From positions 1 through 64,000 of the forward strand of contig LVWT01000012.1 of the NCBI GenBank assembly GCA_002083405.1: DNA of 64,000 nt, read 5' to 3'. Of the stretch, positions 43,946-54,438 are shown piece after piece. A model generated the notes under the pieces. It searched no databases, was not told the DNA's origin, and saw only the letters and a program-made list of their open reading frames with translations. The translations under genes were made by a program, and so were the position numbers. Source of the DNA: Nitrospira sp. SG-bin2. GTDB taxonomy: Bacteria > Nitrospirota > Nitrospiria > Nitrospirales > Nitrospiraceae. Within the stretch, counting starts at the first letter, position 1, and every line of letters begins with the position of its first letter.

Positions 43946-44368
43946 TCACATCCCGCGTCCTGCACCGTCTAACTCAGGCTTGTTGCCGGGTAAAATCTTG
44001 TGGAGCGCGGCCCGGTAGTCGGCCACGTGCTTTTCATCGAGTCGCCCGACTTCGATCTCCCTGTCCAGCTTCATCCGTTCCAATTGATCGAGCAAGGCCA
44101 ACAGGGACTGCACCGCCCCCAACAACCGGCCGGCCTCGAATGCTTCGAGAGATTCGATCAGCGAATCGTTCAGACTTCTGTATGGAGTCCCTGCGCTCTG
44201 CGCCCTGATGCGTGACACCAGCTCCTCATAGTCTTCAATCGCTTCAAACTGAGGTTTGATCCCAGCCGGCACAGCCGACAAATGGACAATCGGAGGCAGT
44301 TTGGCTGCATACAGCTTGAGCTGAGAGGTCAAGGCTCCAATCACATCAAGAATGTCGGCAGTCTGCAT
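43946..44368 (-). CDS. Hypothetical helical protein (140 aa)
   Basis: A soluble, mostly helical protein of 140 residues without signal peptide. It contains EDYEELVSRIRAQSAG and a long C-terminal helix LLALLDQLERMKLDREIEVGRL. No family is recognised. It begins 8 bp after the RluD-type gene ends on the same strand, so the two are likely in one transcript. Confidence 0.65.
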   Translation of the reverse strand: MQTADILDVIGALTSQLKLYAAKLPPIVHLSAVPAGIKPQFEAIEDYEELVSRIRAQSAGTPYRSLNDSLIESLEAFEAGRLLGAVQSLLALLDQLERMKLDREIEVGRLDEKHVADYRAALHKILPGNKPELDGAGRGM

Positions 44369-44376
44369 GGCTTTTC

Positions 44377-45345
44377 CTACGTAGTCGCGGCCGCACGCCC
44401 GTCATGGGTCAATTGTTCAATTGCCTTGGACACCGTCTCCATATCCGTTGGAAAGGGCCTGGTAAACTCTTGAACCTCTCCGGTCGTGGGATGCTGAAAC
44501 CCCAATGTCCTGGCATGCAGCATCACGCGCGGAATCTCGATGGGATCGACTGCACACACCTTTTTTCCACCGTAGGTCTGATCGCCCAGAATGGGATGGC
44601 CCAGGGATGTGAGATGAACCCGCAATTGATGCGTGCGCCCGGTGCGCGGATAGAGCAAGACATGCGCGGCCAGTTTGCCATACCGGCGGTCGACGTGGTA
44701 CTCGGTCACGGATTCTTTGGGCCGCGCCGTGCGGGCGGAAAATTTCTTGCGTTCCTTTGAGTCTCGCCCGATGGCCAATTCAATCAAACCGCGGCCTTTC
44801 TTGGGGACGCCCCAGATCAAGGCTTCGTACACCCGCGTGATGGTGTGGTACTTAAATTGTGCGGCAAGGTGGCGGTGCGCCTGATCGGTCTTGGCAATGA
44901 CCATGACGCCGGAGGTCTCCTTATCCAATCGATGGACGAGACCGGGACGTTCTTTCCCGCCGATGGACGAGACCGTGCCCCCGGAAGTTTGGAAGTGATG
45001 AAGCAGTGCATTCACCAATGTTCCAGTCCAATTACCGGGGGCCGGATGCACGACAATCCCCGCCGGCTTGTTCAGGATGAGCAGCGCATCATCTTCATAC
45101 AGGACATCCAATGGAATGGCCTCGCCCTTGAGCGCGAGCGGTTCCGGCTTCGGCACATCCATCGTAATCTTATCGCCGGGCTTGATCTTCTGACTGGGCT
45201 TTACAATGGCATTGTTGATGCGTATACGGCCGAGTTCGATCAACCGCTGAAGCGCAGACCGCGACATATCCCGTTCGCGATTGACGAGAAAGACATCCAG
45301 CCGTTTCGGCTGTTCACCGGCCGTGATAAGAAATTCCGTGATCAT
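44377..45345 (-). CDS. rluD: 23S rRNA pseudouridine synthase, RluC/RluD family
   Basis: A 322-residue enzyme. Residues about 15-75 form an S4 RNA-binding domain (DVFLVNRERDMSRSALQRLIELGRIRIN). The catalytic domain has ILNKPAGIVVHPAPGN and G-L-V-H-R-L-D-K-E-T-S-G, whose Asp is catalytic, then Y-x-A-L-I-W-G and RTGRTHQLRVHLTSLGHPILGDQTYGG. RluD modifies helix 69 of 23S rRNA; an RluC or RluA relative cannot be excluded by eye. Confidence 0.88.
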   Translation of the reverse strand: MITEFLITAGEQPKRLDVFLVNRERDMSRSALQRLIELGRIRINNAIVKPSQKIKPGDKITMDVPKPEPLALKGEAIPLDVLYEDDALLILNKPAGIVVHPAPGNWTGTLVNALLHHFQTSGGTVSSIGGKERPGLVHRLDKETSGVMVIAKTDQAHRHLAAQFKYHTITRVYEALIWGVPKKGRGLIELAIGRDSKERKKFSARTARPKESVTEYHVDRRYGKLAAHVLLYPRTGRTHQLRVHLTSLGHPILGDQTYGGKKVCAVDPIEIPRVMLHARTLGFQHPTTGEVQEFTRPFPTDMETVSKAIEQLTHDGRAAATT

Positions 45346-45411
45346 GGAGGCCCACGCTACTGGAGGGACCCGTCAAATTCAACTGCGCTCGTACGGAGGA
45401 AGACCTGGGGG

Positions 45412-45834
45412 TCAGGAGTGGCCGGTCTTACGGGTGCGTTCGGCAATCTTCTTACGAAGGCGGGCTTTTTCGAGACTGATCTGGGCTTCTTTGACCTCGG
45501 AAGGCAGACCTCCTGCCTGGAGCCGTTGTTCGGCCTCTTGCACCTTGGCCGTGGCGCGCTCCACGTCGATGTCCTCCGCCTTCTCCGCAATTTCGGCCAT
45601 GACGGTGACTTTGGTCGGCGTCACTTCCGCGTAGCCCCAGAGAATCGCCATATGGCTCGTTTGATCGCCCACTCGATAACGGAGTTCTCCGATCTTCAGG
45701 GTTGAGAGAAAATGACAGTGTCCGGGTAAGACGCCGAACTCGCCTTCCGAGCCTGGCGCAATCACTTCATCCACCTGCTGGCTCAGCAGCTGTTTCTCCG
45801 GCGTCACCACTTCTAAGAGAATCTTTCCCGCCAT
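45412..45834 (-). CDS. atpC: ATP synthase F1 subunit epsilon
   Basis: A 140-residue epsilon subunit. An N-terminal beta-sandwich (LEVVTPEKQLLSQQVDEVIAPGSEGEFGVLPGHCHFLSTLKIGELRY) is followed by a C-terminal helical pair (VERATAKVQEAEQRL). It belongs to the F1 central stalk and modulates hydrolysis. It is the last gene of the cluster, separated from atpD by 120 bp that contain a foldback repeat. Confidence 0.93.
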   Translation of the reverse strand: MAGKILLEVVTPEKQLLSQQVDEVIAPGSEGEFGVLPGHCHFLSTLKIGELRYRVGDQTSHMAILWGYAEVTPTKVTVMAEIAEKAEDIDVERATAKVQEAEQRLQAGGLPSEVKEAQISLEKARLRKKIAERTRKTGHS

Positions 45835-45870
45835 TCTTCCCTTCTCTCTTTCCTCTCACCAAAGCGCAAG

Positions 45871-45946
45871 CGGTAGGGCCGATCTCGATTGCGCGCATTG
45901 ACCGAGCACAGTCTTATCGTGCGCGGGCAGGAGATCGGCCCTGCCG
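45871..45946. repeat. Foldback repeat between atpD and atpC
   Basis: AGGGCCGATCTC (45875-45886) pairs perfectly with GAGATCGGCCCT (45931-45942); the outer CGG/CCG extends the stem with one mismatch. An inner GCGCA/TGCGC pair can extend the fold. It has no heptad periodicity, so it is a different kind of element from the neighbours. It may be a REP-like repeat or an mRNA-processing/stability structure. Confidence 0.75.
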
Positions 45947-45954
45947 ACTCGCGC

Positions 45955-47397
<1,443 letters not shown>

Positions 47398-47420
47398 GTC
47401 GCTCCTCTATTTTCTTCTGC

Positions 47421-47483
47421 GTTATAAGTTGTGAGTTGTGAGCTTTTCGGGAACTCAACACTTACAACTGAGCACTCAACACT
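47421..47483. repeat. Nine heptamers in phase forming a foldback, between atpG and atpD
   Basis: In plus-strand order: GTTATAA, GTTGTGA, GTTGTGA, GCTTTTC, GGGAACT, CAACACT, TACAACT, GAGCACT, CAACACT. The 63 bp are exactly 9 x 7 with no phase break across the loop. Left and right arms are imperfect inverted copies (GTTGTGAG versus CTCAACAC/TACAACT). It begins directly at the atpG stop codon. Confidence 0.9.
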
Positions 47484-48362
47484 TTATTTTAGAGCCTCGG
47501 CGCCGCCGACGATATCCATCAATTCTTTTGTGATCGCCGCCTGTCTGGTCTTGTTGTAATAGAGCGTGACCTTCTTGATCAGCTGGCCGGCATTACGCGT
47601 CGCTCCATCCATCGCGGCCATGCGGGCGCCGTGTTCGGCCGCAGCCGATTCCAGGAGTATCCGGTACGCCTGAACCTGAAAGTGCTTTGGCACCAGAGCG
47701 TTCAGGAGACCCGCTTCATCCGGCTCATAGAGGTAGGCTCCCGAGGCGACCCCCTCAGCCGGAGCTCCTCCGAATTCGGCTGCCGCATCCACCGGAAAGA
47801 GCTTCTCCACAATGACGCGCTGTTGAATGGCCGACTTGAATTCGTTGTACACGACATGAAGTTCGTCGAACGTGCCTTTCACGAAATTATCGGTGAGGTC
47901 GCCGCCGATATCGATGGCATGCTCGAAGCTCAACTTGTCGAACACTCCGGTCCATTCGTGACGAATCGGCCAGGCCCGGCGCCGGAAATAATCACGGCCC
48001 TTTCGCCCGACAATGCTGACTCCCACCGTCAACCCCTGGGCTTCGCATTGCCGCAGAAATTCTGCGCTCTTCCGCACGATGTTGCCGTTGAACCCGCCGC
48101 ACAATCCTCGGTCGCTGGTAATGACCAGGACTTCGATCTTTTTCCCCTCGCGCTTCTGCAAGAGCGGATGGGCCGAACGATTCACTCGCCGGCTGAGGTT
48201 GCTCAACACAGCCCGCATCTTGTGTGCATATGGACGAGCGGCCAAGATGCGGTCCTGCGAGCGCTTGAGCTTCGCCGCCGCAACCATTTTCATGGCCTTG
48301 GTGATTTTCTGCGTATTCTTAAATGCCGCAATCTTGCGGCGTAACGATTGAAGGCTAGGCAT
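47484..48362 (-). CDS. atpG: ATP synthase F1 subunit gamma
   Basis: A 292-residue rotor subunit. The N-terminal helix has LRRKIAAFKNTQKITKAMKMVAAAKLKR. The central ITSDRGLCGGFNGNIVR and C-terminal E-x-x-A-R-M-A-A-M-D-G-A-T-R-N-A are typical. It couples F1 to the Fo ring. Both flanking gaps in this cluster carry heptad foldbacks. Confidence 0.96.
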   Translation of the reverse strand: MPSLQSLRRKIAAFKNTQKITKAMKMVAAAKLKRSQDRILAARPYAHKMRAVLSNLSRRVNRSAHPLLQKREGKKIEVLVITSDRGLCGGFNGNIVRKSAEFLRQCEAQGLTVGVSIVGRKGRDYFRRRAWPIRHEWTGVFDKLSFEHAIDIGGDLTDNFVKGTFDELHVVYNEFKSAIQQRVIVEKLFPVDAAAEFGGAPAEGVASGAYLYEPDEAGLLNALVPKHFQVQAYRILLESAAAEHGARMAAMDGATRNAGQLIKKVTLYYNKTRQAAITKELMDIVGGAEALK

Positions 48363-48381
48363 CGTATTCTATTAGGGCTGT

Positions 48382-48464
48382 GGACTGCGTGCTGAGGACT
48401 GAGGTTGCAACCCGGCTCACGGCCGTCCGTCTCAGTCCTGAGTCCTCGATACTCAGTCCTGTGC

Positions 48465-48465
<1 letters not shown>
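48382..48465. repeat. Heptamer foldback of eleven or more units between atpA and atpG
   Basis: Plus-strand units in unbroken phase include GGACTGC, GTGCTGA, GGACTGA, then a C/G loop, then CTCAGTC, CTGAGTC, CTCGATA, CTCAGTC (48382-48458 is 11 x 7). AGGACTGAG on the left pairs with CTCAGTCCT on the right. It starts right at the atpA stop codon. Confidence 0.9.
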
Positions 48466-49985
<1,520 letters not shown>

Positions 49986-50055
49986 GGCTACTCCTTAGTC
50001 GGCCCCGTAGTGACCCGCTCGTCGGCGATTCCACACCGTCATGCCTGCGCGACCG

Positions 50056-50595
50056 TTATTCGTGCGTCAGCAATGACTCGATGTCTTTCAGACGCCCACG
50101 AACGGTGCTATCGACCACGGCGCTTCCGATCTGAATCCTGACGCCGGCCAAATAACTCGCATCGGTTTGAAAGGTAATATCGACATCCCGCTTCAGCGTG
50201 TCGCTGAGGCGCTTCTTCATCTGTTGCTGCTCAGCTGCGGACAGGGCAGCGGCCGAAAACACCGTGACCGGCTGGGTCCCCTTTAATTGATCGACCAGCT
50301 TGGCAAAGGCCTCTGCGATTTCCGGCAGAAATGCGGCGCGATTCTTCCTGACCAACTGCGCCAAGAATGCCTTCCCGACCGGGGGGCATCTCAACCGGCC
50401 GCCCAGTTCCGTTAAGACGGCGATCTTGTCTTCGAGGCTGAACGCCGGAGACGCAATGACGTGCCGGAGCGAGACGGAGTCCTGCATGGCCTGGCTCAGG
50501 CCATTGAGGGTCCCCCGAGTCGCTTCGATATTGGATTGATCGAGAAGCTCGAAGAGCGCCTGTGCGTAACGCCGCGCAACTGCTGTCTTAATCAC
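50056..50595 (-). CDS. atpH: ATP synthase F1 subunit delta
   Basis: A 179-residue delta subunit linking F1 to the peripheral stalk. A-R-R-Y-A-Q-A-L-F-E-L at the N terminus, S-P-A-F-S-L-E-D-K and the C-terminal D-I-T-F-Q-T-D-A-S-Y-L-A-G-V-R-I-Q-I-G-S-A-V-V-D-S-T are family features. It is the first gene of the F1 cluster. The region upstream turns to the opposite strand, so atpB, atpE and atpF are not adjacent. Confidence 0.94.
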   Translation of the reverse strand: MIKTAVARRYAQALFELLDQSNIEATRGTLNGLSQAMQDSVSLRHVIASPAFSLEDKIAVLTELGGRLRCPPVGKAFLAQLVRKNRAAFLPEIAEAFAKLVDQLKGTQPVTVFSAAALSAAEQQQMKKRLSDTLKRDVDITFQTDASYLAGVRIQIGSAVVDSTVRGRLKDIESLLTHE

Positions 50596-50638
50596 TGTCC
50601 TGATCCACTCGCTCTATCGTGAGACAAAGTACACACTC

Positions 50639-50655
50639 TCGCGCGAAACGCGCGA
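50639..50655. repeat. Short perfect palindrome in the atpH/HEAT-protein divergent region
   Basis: TCGCGCG-aaa-CGCGCGA lies 44 bp upstream of the atpH start, between divergent genes. It could be an operator or a transcript hairpin. No known factor site is recognised. Confidence 0.4.
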
Positions 50656-50818
50656 AAATGAGAGCGGAAAGTTATCATTGCTGGACCGGATCTGTCAATG
50701 CGCGATCTCACGGCACTCTGCTCGCAAAAATCATGTGTCCGGGTATAATGGAAACACGATGGGCACAAGCTGCAAGGAAACCATACGGAAATTGGTTACG
50801 AGGGTTACGAGATATTCG

Positions 50819-51901
50819 ATGCCACCGTTTTTCACCGTGATCGGCTCTACCCTCATCCTGTCGTTCTGCTGTGCAATTCTGCCTGCCTGGGCCTACCGGG
50901 AACATTTCACCTCCGAGCAAAAATCCCAGCTGGAAAAGATTCAGACCGTATTGATCGAAGCCATCGCCCTCACGGACAAAGGCCGTACAGACTCCGCCTC
51001 TCTCGCCAACACGGCGGCTGAACGCCTCAAAGAAGTGGGGTACCAGGTCGTTCTTGATCACAGTCAGCCCCATGATGTCCTGTTTCGCATCAAATGCGAA
51101 CAGCACAAGACATGGGAGGGCACCACGAGCGCGGGAGGAGATGCCGATCTCCCTGATGCCCCGTCTCGACTCTGGAAAGGACCAGCCTGCCAGCTCACCT
51201 ATATCCTGGGCGGCATGAAAATCAAATGGCAAAAAGAGGTGCGGACAGAATTTGAGGATGTGGTGGCCGCCGCCCAGGCTGCGCAAGCAGCCGATCCCGG
51301 CGTCTATGCACTGTCCAAGTTACAGGAGGCGCTGGAAAAATACGAGTTCCCTCTCCTCTTGGCATCTGAATGGGGCCATCCAGACCGCCTGCTGAAACTG
51401 CTGGACTCAGCAGACACGAGCCAGACCAGAAAAATAAAAATCATTTCGCTCCTGGGAGAGATGCAGGCCGACGAAGCGATGCCCAAACTCAAAGCGGCGT
51501 TGAAGGATCGTGATCTCGCCAAGCAGGCCCTCGTGGCGATGGGGAATCTCGGCAGGGAAAGCATTCCTCTTCTGATCGAGATTTTCAACACGACGACTCA
51601 GGTGGAAGTCCAGGCGGCAGCAGCAAAAGGGTTGGGGCAGATCGGGGGAATCGCAGGGGATGCGTCTGTTGTGCTGCCGTTGCTCGCAAAACTGCAAGAT
51701 CCCAAGACCGACTGGACGGTCCTCACGGAAGTGGCCTGGGCACTCGGCAAGATTCCCGATAAGCGGGCGATCCAACCGCTGTATGACTTAGACAAGAAAC
51801 TGCAAGCTATTTACGAGCCCGACAATACAATCCTCAAGAAACTCAAAGAGGCCGTCTTCTGGGCCATCAAACAGTGCGACACGTGGGATCAGTACAGCTA
51901 A
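50819..51901 (+). CDS. Exported HEAT-repeat protein
   Basis: A 360-residue protein. A signal peptide (PFFTVIGSTLILSFCCAILPAWA) precedes a beta-rich domain (residues about 60-150, with a TYILGGMKIKWQ end). The C-terminal half has HEAT repeats (KIKIISLLGEMQADEAMPKLKAALKDRDLAKQALVAMGNLG and similar). It is probably a periplasmic scaffold, resembling the Sel1/HEAT gene at 1658 in design. Start codons at 50819 or 50759 are both possible; the former gives a clean signal peptide. Confidence 0.78.
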   Translation: MPPFFTVIGSTLILSFCCAILPAWAYREHFTSEQKSQLEKIQTVLIEAIALTDKGRTDSASLANTAAERLKEVGYQVVLDHSQPHDVLFRIKCEQHKTWEGTTSAGGDADLPDAPSRLWKGPACQLTYILGGMKIKWQKEVRTEFEDVVAAAQAAQAADPGVYALSKLQEALEKYEFPLLLASEWGHPDRLLKLLDSADTSQTRKIKIISLLGEMQADEAMPKLKAALKDRDLAKQALVAMGNLGRESIPLLIEIFNTTTQVEVQAAAAKGLGQIGGIAGDASVVLPLLAKLQDPKTDWTVLTEVAWALGKIPDKRAIQPLYDLDKKLQAIYEPDNTILKKLKEAVFWAIKQCDTWDQYS

Positions 51902-51961
51902 AGTTGCCCATCGGAAACCGATTCCTGTCCGCCTTCTCTGGCAATCTCTGCATGTAACCGG

Positions 51962-52576
51962 TTACAGAGGTGACTTGCCTCGACTTCTCCGATAATGAGC
52001 CGCCACTTTCATCCGATTACCGCACATCTGCATGCTGCACCAGTTCCGCGTGTGATTCTTGGTCGTATCTAAAAAATACAGAATACAGGGGGCATTAGCG
52101 CATTTCTTGATCAAGAACAAATGGCTGGAGCTGAGCAGGTCGCTCGCCGATTCCAAAAGGAGGGCCAAGAGCTCCACCTGTGGAGTCGCCAATGAATGGA
52201 AGCGCCGCTTGAAGCCTTCCTCGGTCCGAACAAGCTCGGGGTAGCCGGGACGCTGAGCTAAGAACTGATTCATGGTGTTGATGGTTGAATTAGGTACGGT
52301 TTTACCTGCTGCGACCCGTTCAGCTACGACTCGGAACGTTGCCCGGAATGTCTTCGCCCACTCAAGCAAGGATGCGGCTTCTTCGTTCTTCAGGTGAACC
52401 TTGGCGGCCTCGGCCTGTGTCGCCGTAAGAAGTCTTGCCCGTACCAACCACAAAGAAAGGTCATCAAAGCTCTCGAGTAAATCTCTCGGCTCTCCTTTCA
52501 CTGTCAGCTGGGTATTGATCAAATCCAGGCACGGGTGGTTGCCCAAAAACAGAAACTTCCGTGTTTCATTCTTCAT
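51962..52576 (-). CDS. ABATE/CGNR zinc-finger transcriptional regulator
   Basis: A 204-residue regulator. The N-terminal ABATE domain begins FLFLGNHPCLDLINT. The C-terminal CGNR zinc finger has C-A-N-A-P-C-I-L-Y-F-L-D and C-S-M-Q-M-C-G-N-R, matching the treble-clef DNA-binding pattern. It is divergent from the DsrE-PNPOx-DUF1348 operon and is the obvious candidate to bind the 31-bp dyad at 52644-52674. Ligand and sensing are unknown. Confidence 0.9.
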   Translation of the reverse strand: MKNETRKFLFLGNHPCLDLINTQLTVKGEPRDLLESFDDLSLWLVRARLLTATQAEAAKVHLKNEEAASLLEWAKTFRATFRVVAERVAAGKTVPNSTINTMNQFLAQRPGYPELVRTEEGFKRRFHSLATPQVELLALLLESASDLLSSSHLFLIKKCANAPCILYFLDTTKNHTRNWCSMQMCGNRMKVAAHYRRSRGKSPL

Positions 52577-52619
52577 CAGCTTTCTTCCCCGTGCTTATAG
52601 ATAACCTACAAAACCAGCG

Positions 52620-52648
52620 TTGACAAGTTAGCATTCAGTTGATATAAC
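52620..52648 (+). promoter_or_regulatory. Near-consensus sigma-70 promoter for the DsrE operon
   Basis: TTGACA (52620-52625), a 17-bp spacer, then TATAAC (52643-52648). The -10 box overlaps the left arm of the operator dyad, so a bound repressor would block polymerase. Confidence 0.75.
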
Positions 52649-52674
52649 CCTCTAAACGTATATTAGACGGTTAT
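52644..52674. promoter_or_regulatory. 31-bp operator dyad between CGNR regulator and DsrE operon
   Basis: ATAACC-c-TCTAA (52644-52655), a 7-bp spacer, then TTAGA-c-GGTTAT (52663-52674); eleven of twelve positions per arm pair. It is centred in the divergent region and overlaps the plus-strand -10 box. It is the likely binding site of the CGNR regulator. Confidence 0.7.
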
Positions 52675-52685
52675 GTTTTATTTTC

Positions 52686-52708
52686 CCTCTCGCCAAGAAG
52701 GCGAGAGG
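52686..52708 (+). promoter_or_regulatory. 5' leader hairpin of the DsrE operon
   Basis: CCTCTCGCC-aagaa-GGCGAGAGG, a perfect 9-bp stem, ends 24 nt before the DsrE start codon. The AAGGAG ribosome site remains free, so it may stabilise the 5' end rather than block translation. Confidence 0.6.
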
Positions 52709-52732
52709 ACAACCAATTTCTAAGGAGCATCC

Positions 52733-53107
52733 ATGAAAACTGCCATCATTATTCTGTCCGATCCGAAAAGTGGTTCGGAAGAAGCGCTCGGACGAGTCTT
52801 CAATGCGCTGGCCCTTGCAGCTGAATGTAAGCAGAAGGGCGACGAAGTCGCCGTGGTCTTCAATGGCGCCGGCACGCGCTGGCCGGCTGAATTGACCAAA
52901 CTCTCACATCCAGCGAATGGGCTCTACAATGCCGTGCGTGATGTCGTGCAGGGCGCGTCGTGCGGCTGCGCCGAGGTCTTTGGGGCAACAGAAAGCGTCA
53001 AGGCCTGTGGCGTGCCGATTGTGAAAGACCATGCCCTCGCTGGGACTACGGGGCTCTTGAGCCTGCGCCGGTATGTGGCGGAGGGCTGGAATACGATCGT
53101 GTTCTGA
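52733..53107 (+). CDS. DsrE-family protein
   Basis: A 124-residue DsrE/F-like protein. It has TAIIILSDPKSGSEEALGRVFNAL at the start, a Rossmann-like fold, and cysteines in GASCGCAEVFGA and ACGVPI. DsrE-type proteins often take part in sulfur transfer or redox sensing, though this one lacks sulfur-oxidation neighbours. It is first in the operon controlled by the dyad at 52644. AAGGAG lies 6 nt before the ATG. Confidence 0.85.
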   Translation: MKTAIIILSDPKSGSEEALGRVFNALALAAECKQKGDEVAVVFNGAGTRWPAELTKLSHPANGLYNAVRDVVQGASCGCAEVFGATESVKACGVPIVKDHALAGTTGLLSLRRYVAEGWNTIVF

Positions 53108-53174
53108 GACTGAGCATGAGAGGGCATGCGACGAGACCCGTCGGCATATCCTCCCGGCAGGGAGAGAGACAACC

Positions 53175-53798
53175 ATGGCGTTGAAATACTTAGAGCTGGC
53201 AATGACCGAGGCCGTACGCCGAGCACAGAGCCACTACTACGGAACGGCTGTGAACATCGCCGGCGCCCCCGAGTGCGACCCACTGACCCACGACGAGGCA
53301 GAGTTTATTGCAGCCAGGGACAGCTTCTATCTGGGCTCCATCAGTGAAACCGGATGGCCCTACATTCAGCATCGCGGTGGGCCCAAGGGGTTCTTACGGG
53401 TGGTTAACGAGACGACACTGGCCTTCGCCGACTATAAGGGCAACCGCCAGCTGCTCACGACCGGCAACGTCTCCATGAACGATCGTGTGGCGCTGTTCCT
53501 CATGGACTACCAGAACCGGGCGCGCTTGAAGATTCTTGGCCATGCCCGCGTCGAAGATGCTCGCACCCATCCAGAACTCATCGCACAGCTCGCTGATCCA
53601 AAAATGCGAGCATCGGTGGAGCGGCTGGTCTTCATCGACGTCGTGTCGTTCGATTGGAACTGCCCGAAATACATCACTCCACGGTACTCGATTGAGGAGG
53701 TCGAGGAACTCACAGGATCTTTGCGGACACGCATCTCTCAATTAGAGGCCGAGCTACGTGCAGCAAGACGCGGATCGAGTACTCCATCCGCCCAATAG
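53175..53798 (+). CDS. Pyridoxamine 5'-phosphate oxidase family flavoprotein
   Basis: A 207-residue split-barrel flavin-binding-type protein. It has FYLGSISETGWPYIQHRGGPKGFLRVVNETTLAFADYKGNRQ and then RVALFLMDYQNRARLKILGHARV. This is the subgroup often listed as PNPOx-like of unknown substrate, not the true vitamin B6 enzyme. A C-terminal coiled coil (LRTRISQLEAELRAARRG) is present. ATG 53175 is preceded by GGGAGAGACA. It follows the DsrE gene by 67 bp. Confidence 0.85.
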   Translation: MALKYLELAMTEAVRRAQSHYYGTAVNIAGAPECDPLTHDEAEFIAARDSFYLGSISETGWPYIQHRGGPKGFLRVVNETTLAFADYKGNRQLLTTGNVSMNDRVALFLMDYQNRARLKILGHARVEDARTHPELIAQLADPKMRASVERLVFIDVVSFDWNCPKYITPRYSIEEVEELTGSLRTRISQLEAELRAARRGSSTPSAQ

Positions 53799-53837
53799 GA
53801 AAGTAATAATTTCGACTCTCGACCACGAGACTTACGC

Positions 53838-54329
53838 ATGGAAGGCCCTATGTCATCGGACACGAACACACGAGCGCCTGTTCCGCCCTTCACTCTGGAG
53901 AGTGCCATCCAGAAAGTCCGCATGGCAGAAGACGCTTGGAATACGCGTAATCCCGAACAGGTATCGTTGGCCTACACGATCGATGGCGTATGGCGAAACC
54001 GCTCGGAATTCCTGATAGGCCGGGAGGCCATCGTTCAGTTCTTAACGCGCAAGTGGGACAAGGAGCTGGATTACCGTCTCATCAAGGAACTGTGGGCATT
54101 CCACGGAACACGCATCGCCGTGCGGTTTGCCTATGAGTGGCGCGATGAAGAAGGAAGTTGGTTCCGATCCTACGGAAATGAGAATTGGGAATTTGCCGAC
54201 AGTGGCCTCATGCGCCGGCGTATCGCAAGCATCAACGACATCCCAATCACCGAACAGGATCGCAAGTATTTCTGGCCCATCGGCCGCCGCCCCGATGATC
54301 ACCCCGGGCTGTCTGAGCTTGGTCTCTAG
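53838..54329 (+). CDS. DUF1348 family protein (NTF2-like)
   Basis: A 163-residue SnoaL/NTF2-like protein of the DUF1348 type. It contains AEDAWNTRNPEQVSLAYTIDGVWRNRSEFL, AFHGTRIAVRFAYEWRDEEGSWFRSYGNENWEF and MRRRIASINDIPI near the end. Members occur in stress or detoxification operons with unclear substrate. It ends the DsrE operon and is followed by a bidirectional hairpin. ATG 53850 is an alternative start. Confidence 0.87.
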   Translation: MEGPMSSDTNTRAPVPPFTLESAIQKVRMAEDAWNTRNPEQVSLAYTIDGVWRNRSEFLIGREAIVQFLTRKWDKELDYRLIKELWAFHGTRIAVRFAYEWRDEEGSWFRSYGNENWEFADSGLMRRRIASINDIPITEQDRKYFWPIGRRPDDHPGLSELGL

Positions 54330-54360
54330 CATTCGGTTGAATCTTAGCGGGCATCCATCA

Positions 54361-54400
54361 AACGAAAGGGGCTCTCCCCATTGGGAAGAGCCCCTTCGTT
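54361..54400. terminator. Bidirectional terminator between convergent genes
   Basis: AACGAA-a-GGGGCTCT with CCC at the loop side pairs with AGAGCCCC-TTCGTT. It is an 18-bp stem with one bulge and one mismatch, placed between the DUF1348 stop (54329) and the OmpA-like gene stop (54439). Confidence 0.75.
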
Positions 54401-54438
54401 ACGACAGGCACAGGTAGCAATGAGAATCTGCCTCTGTG

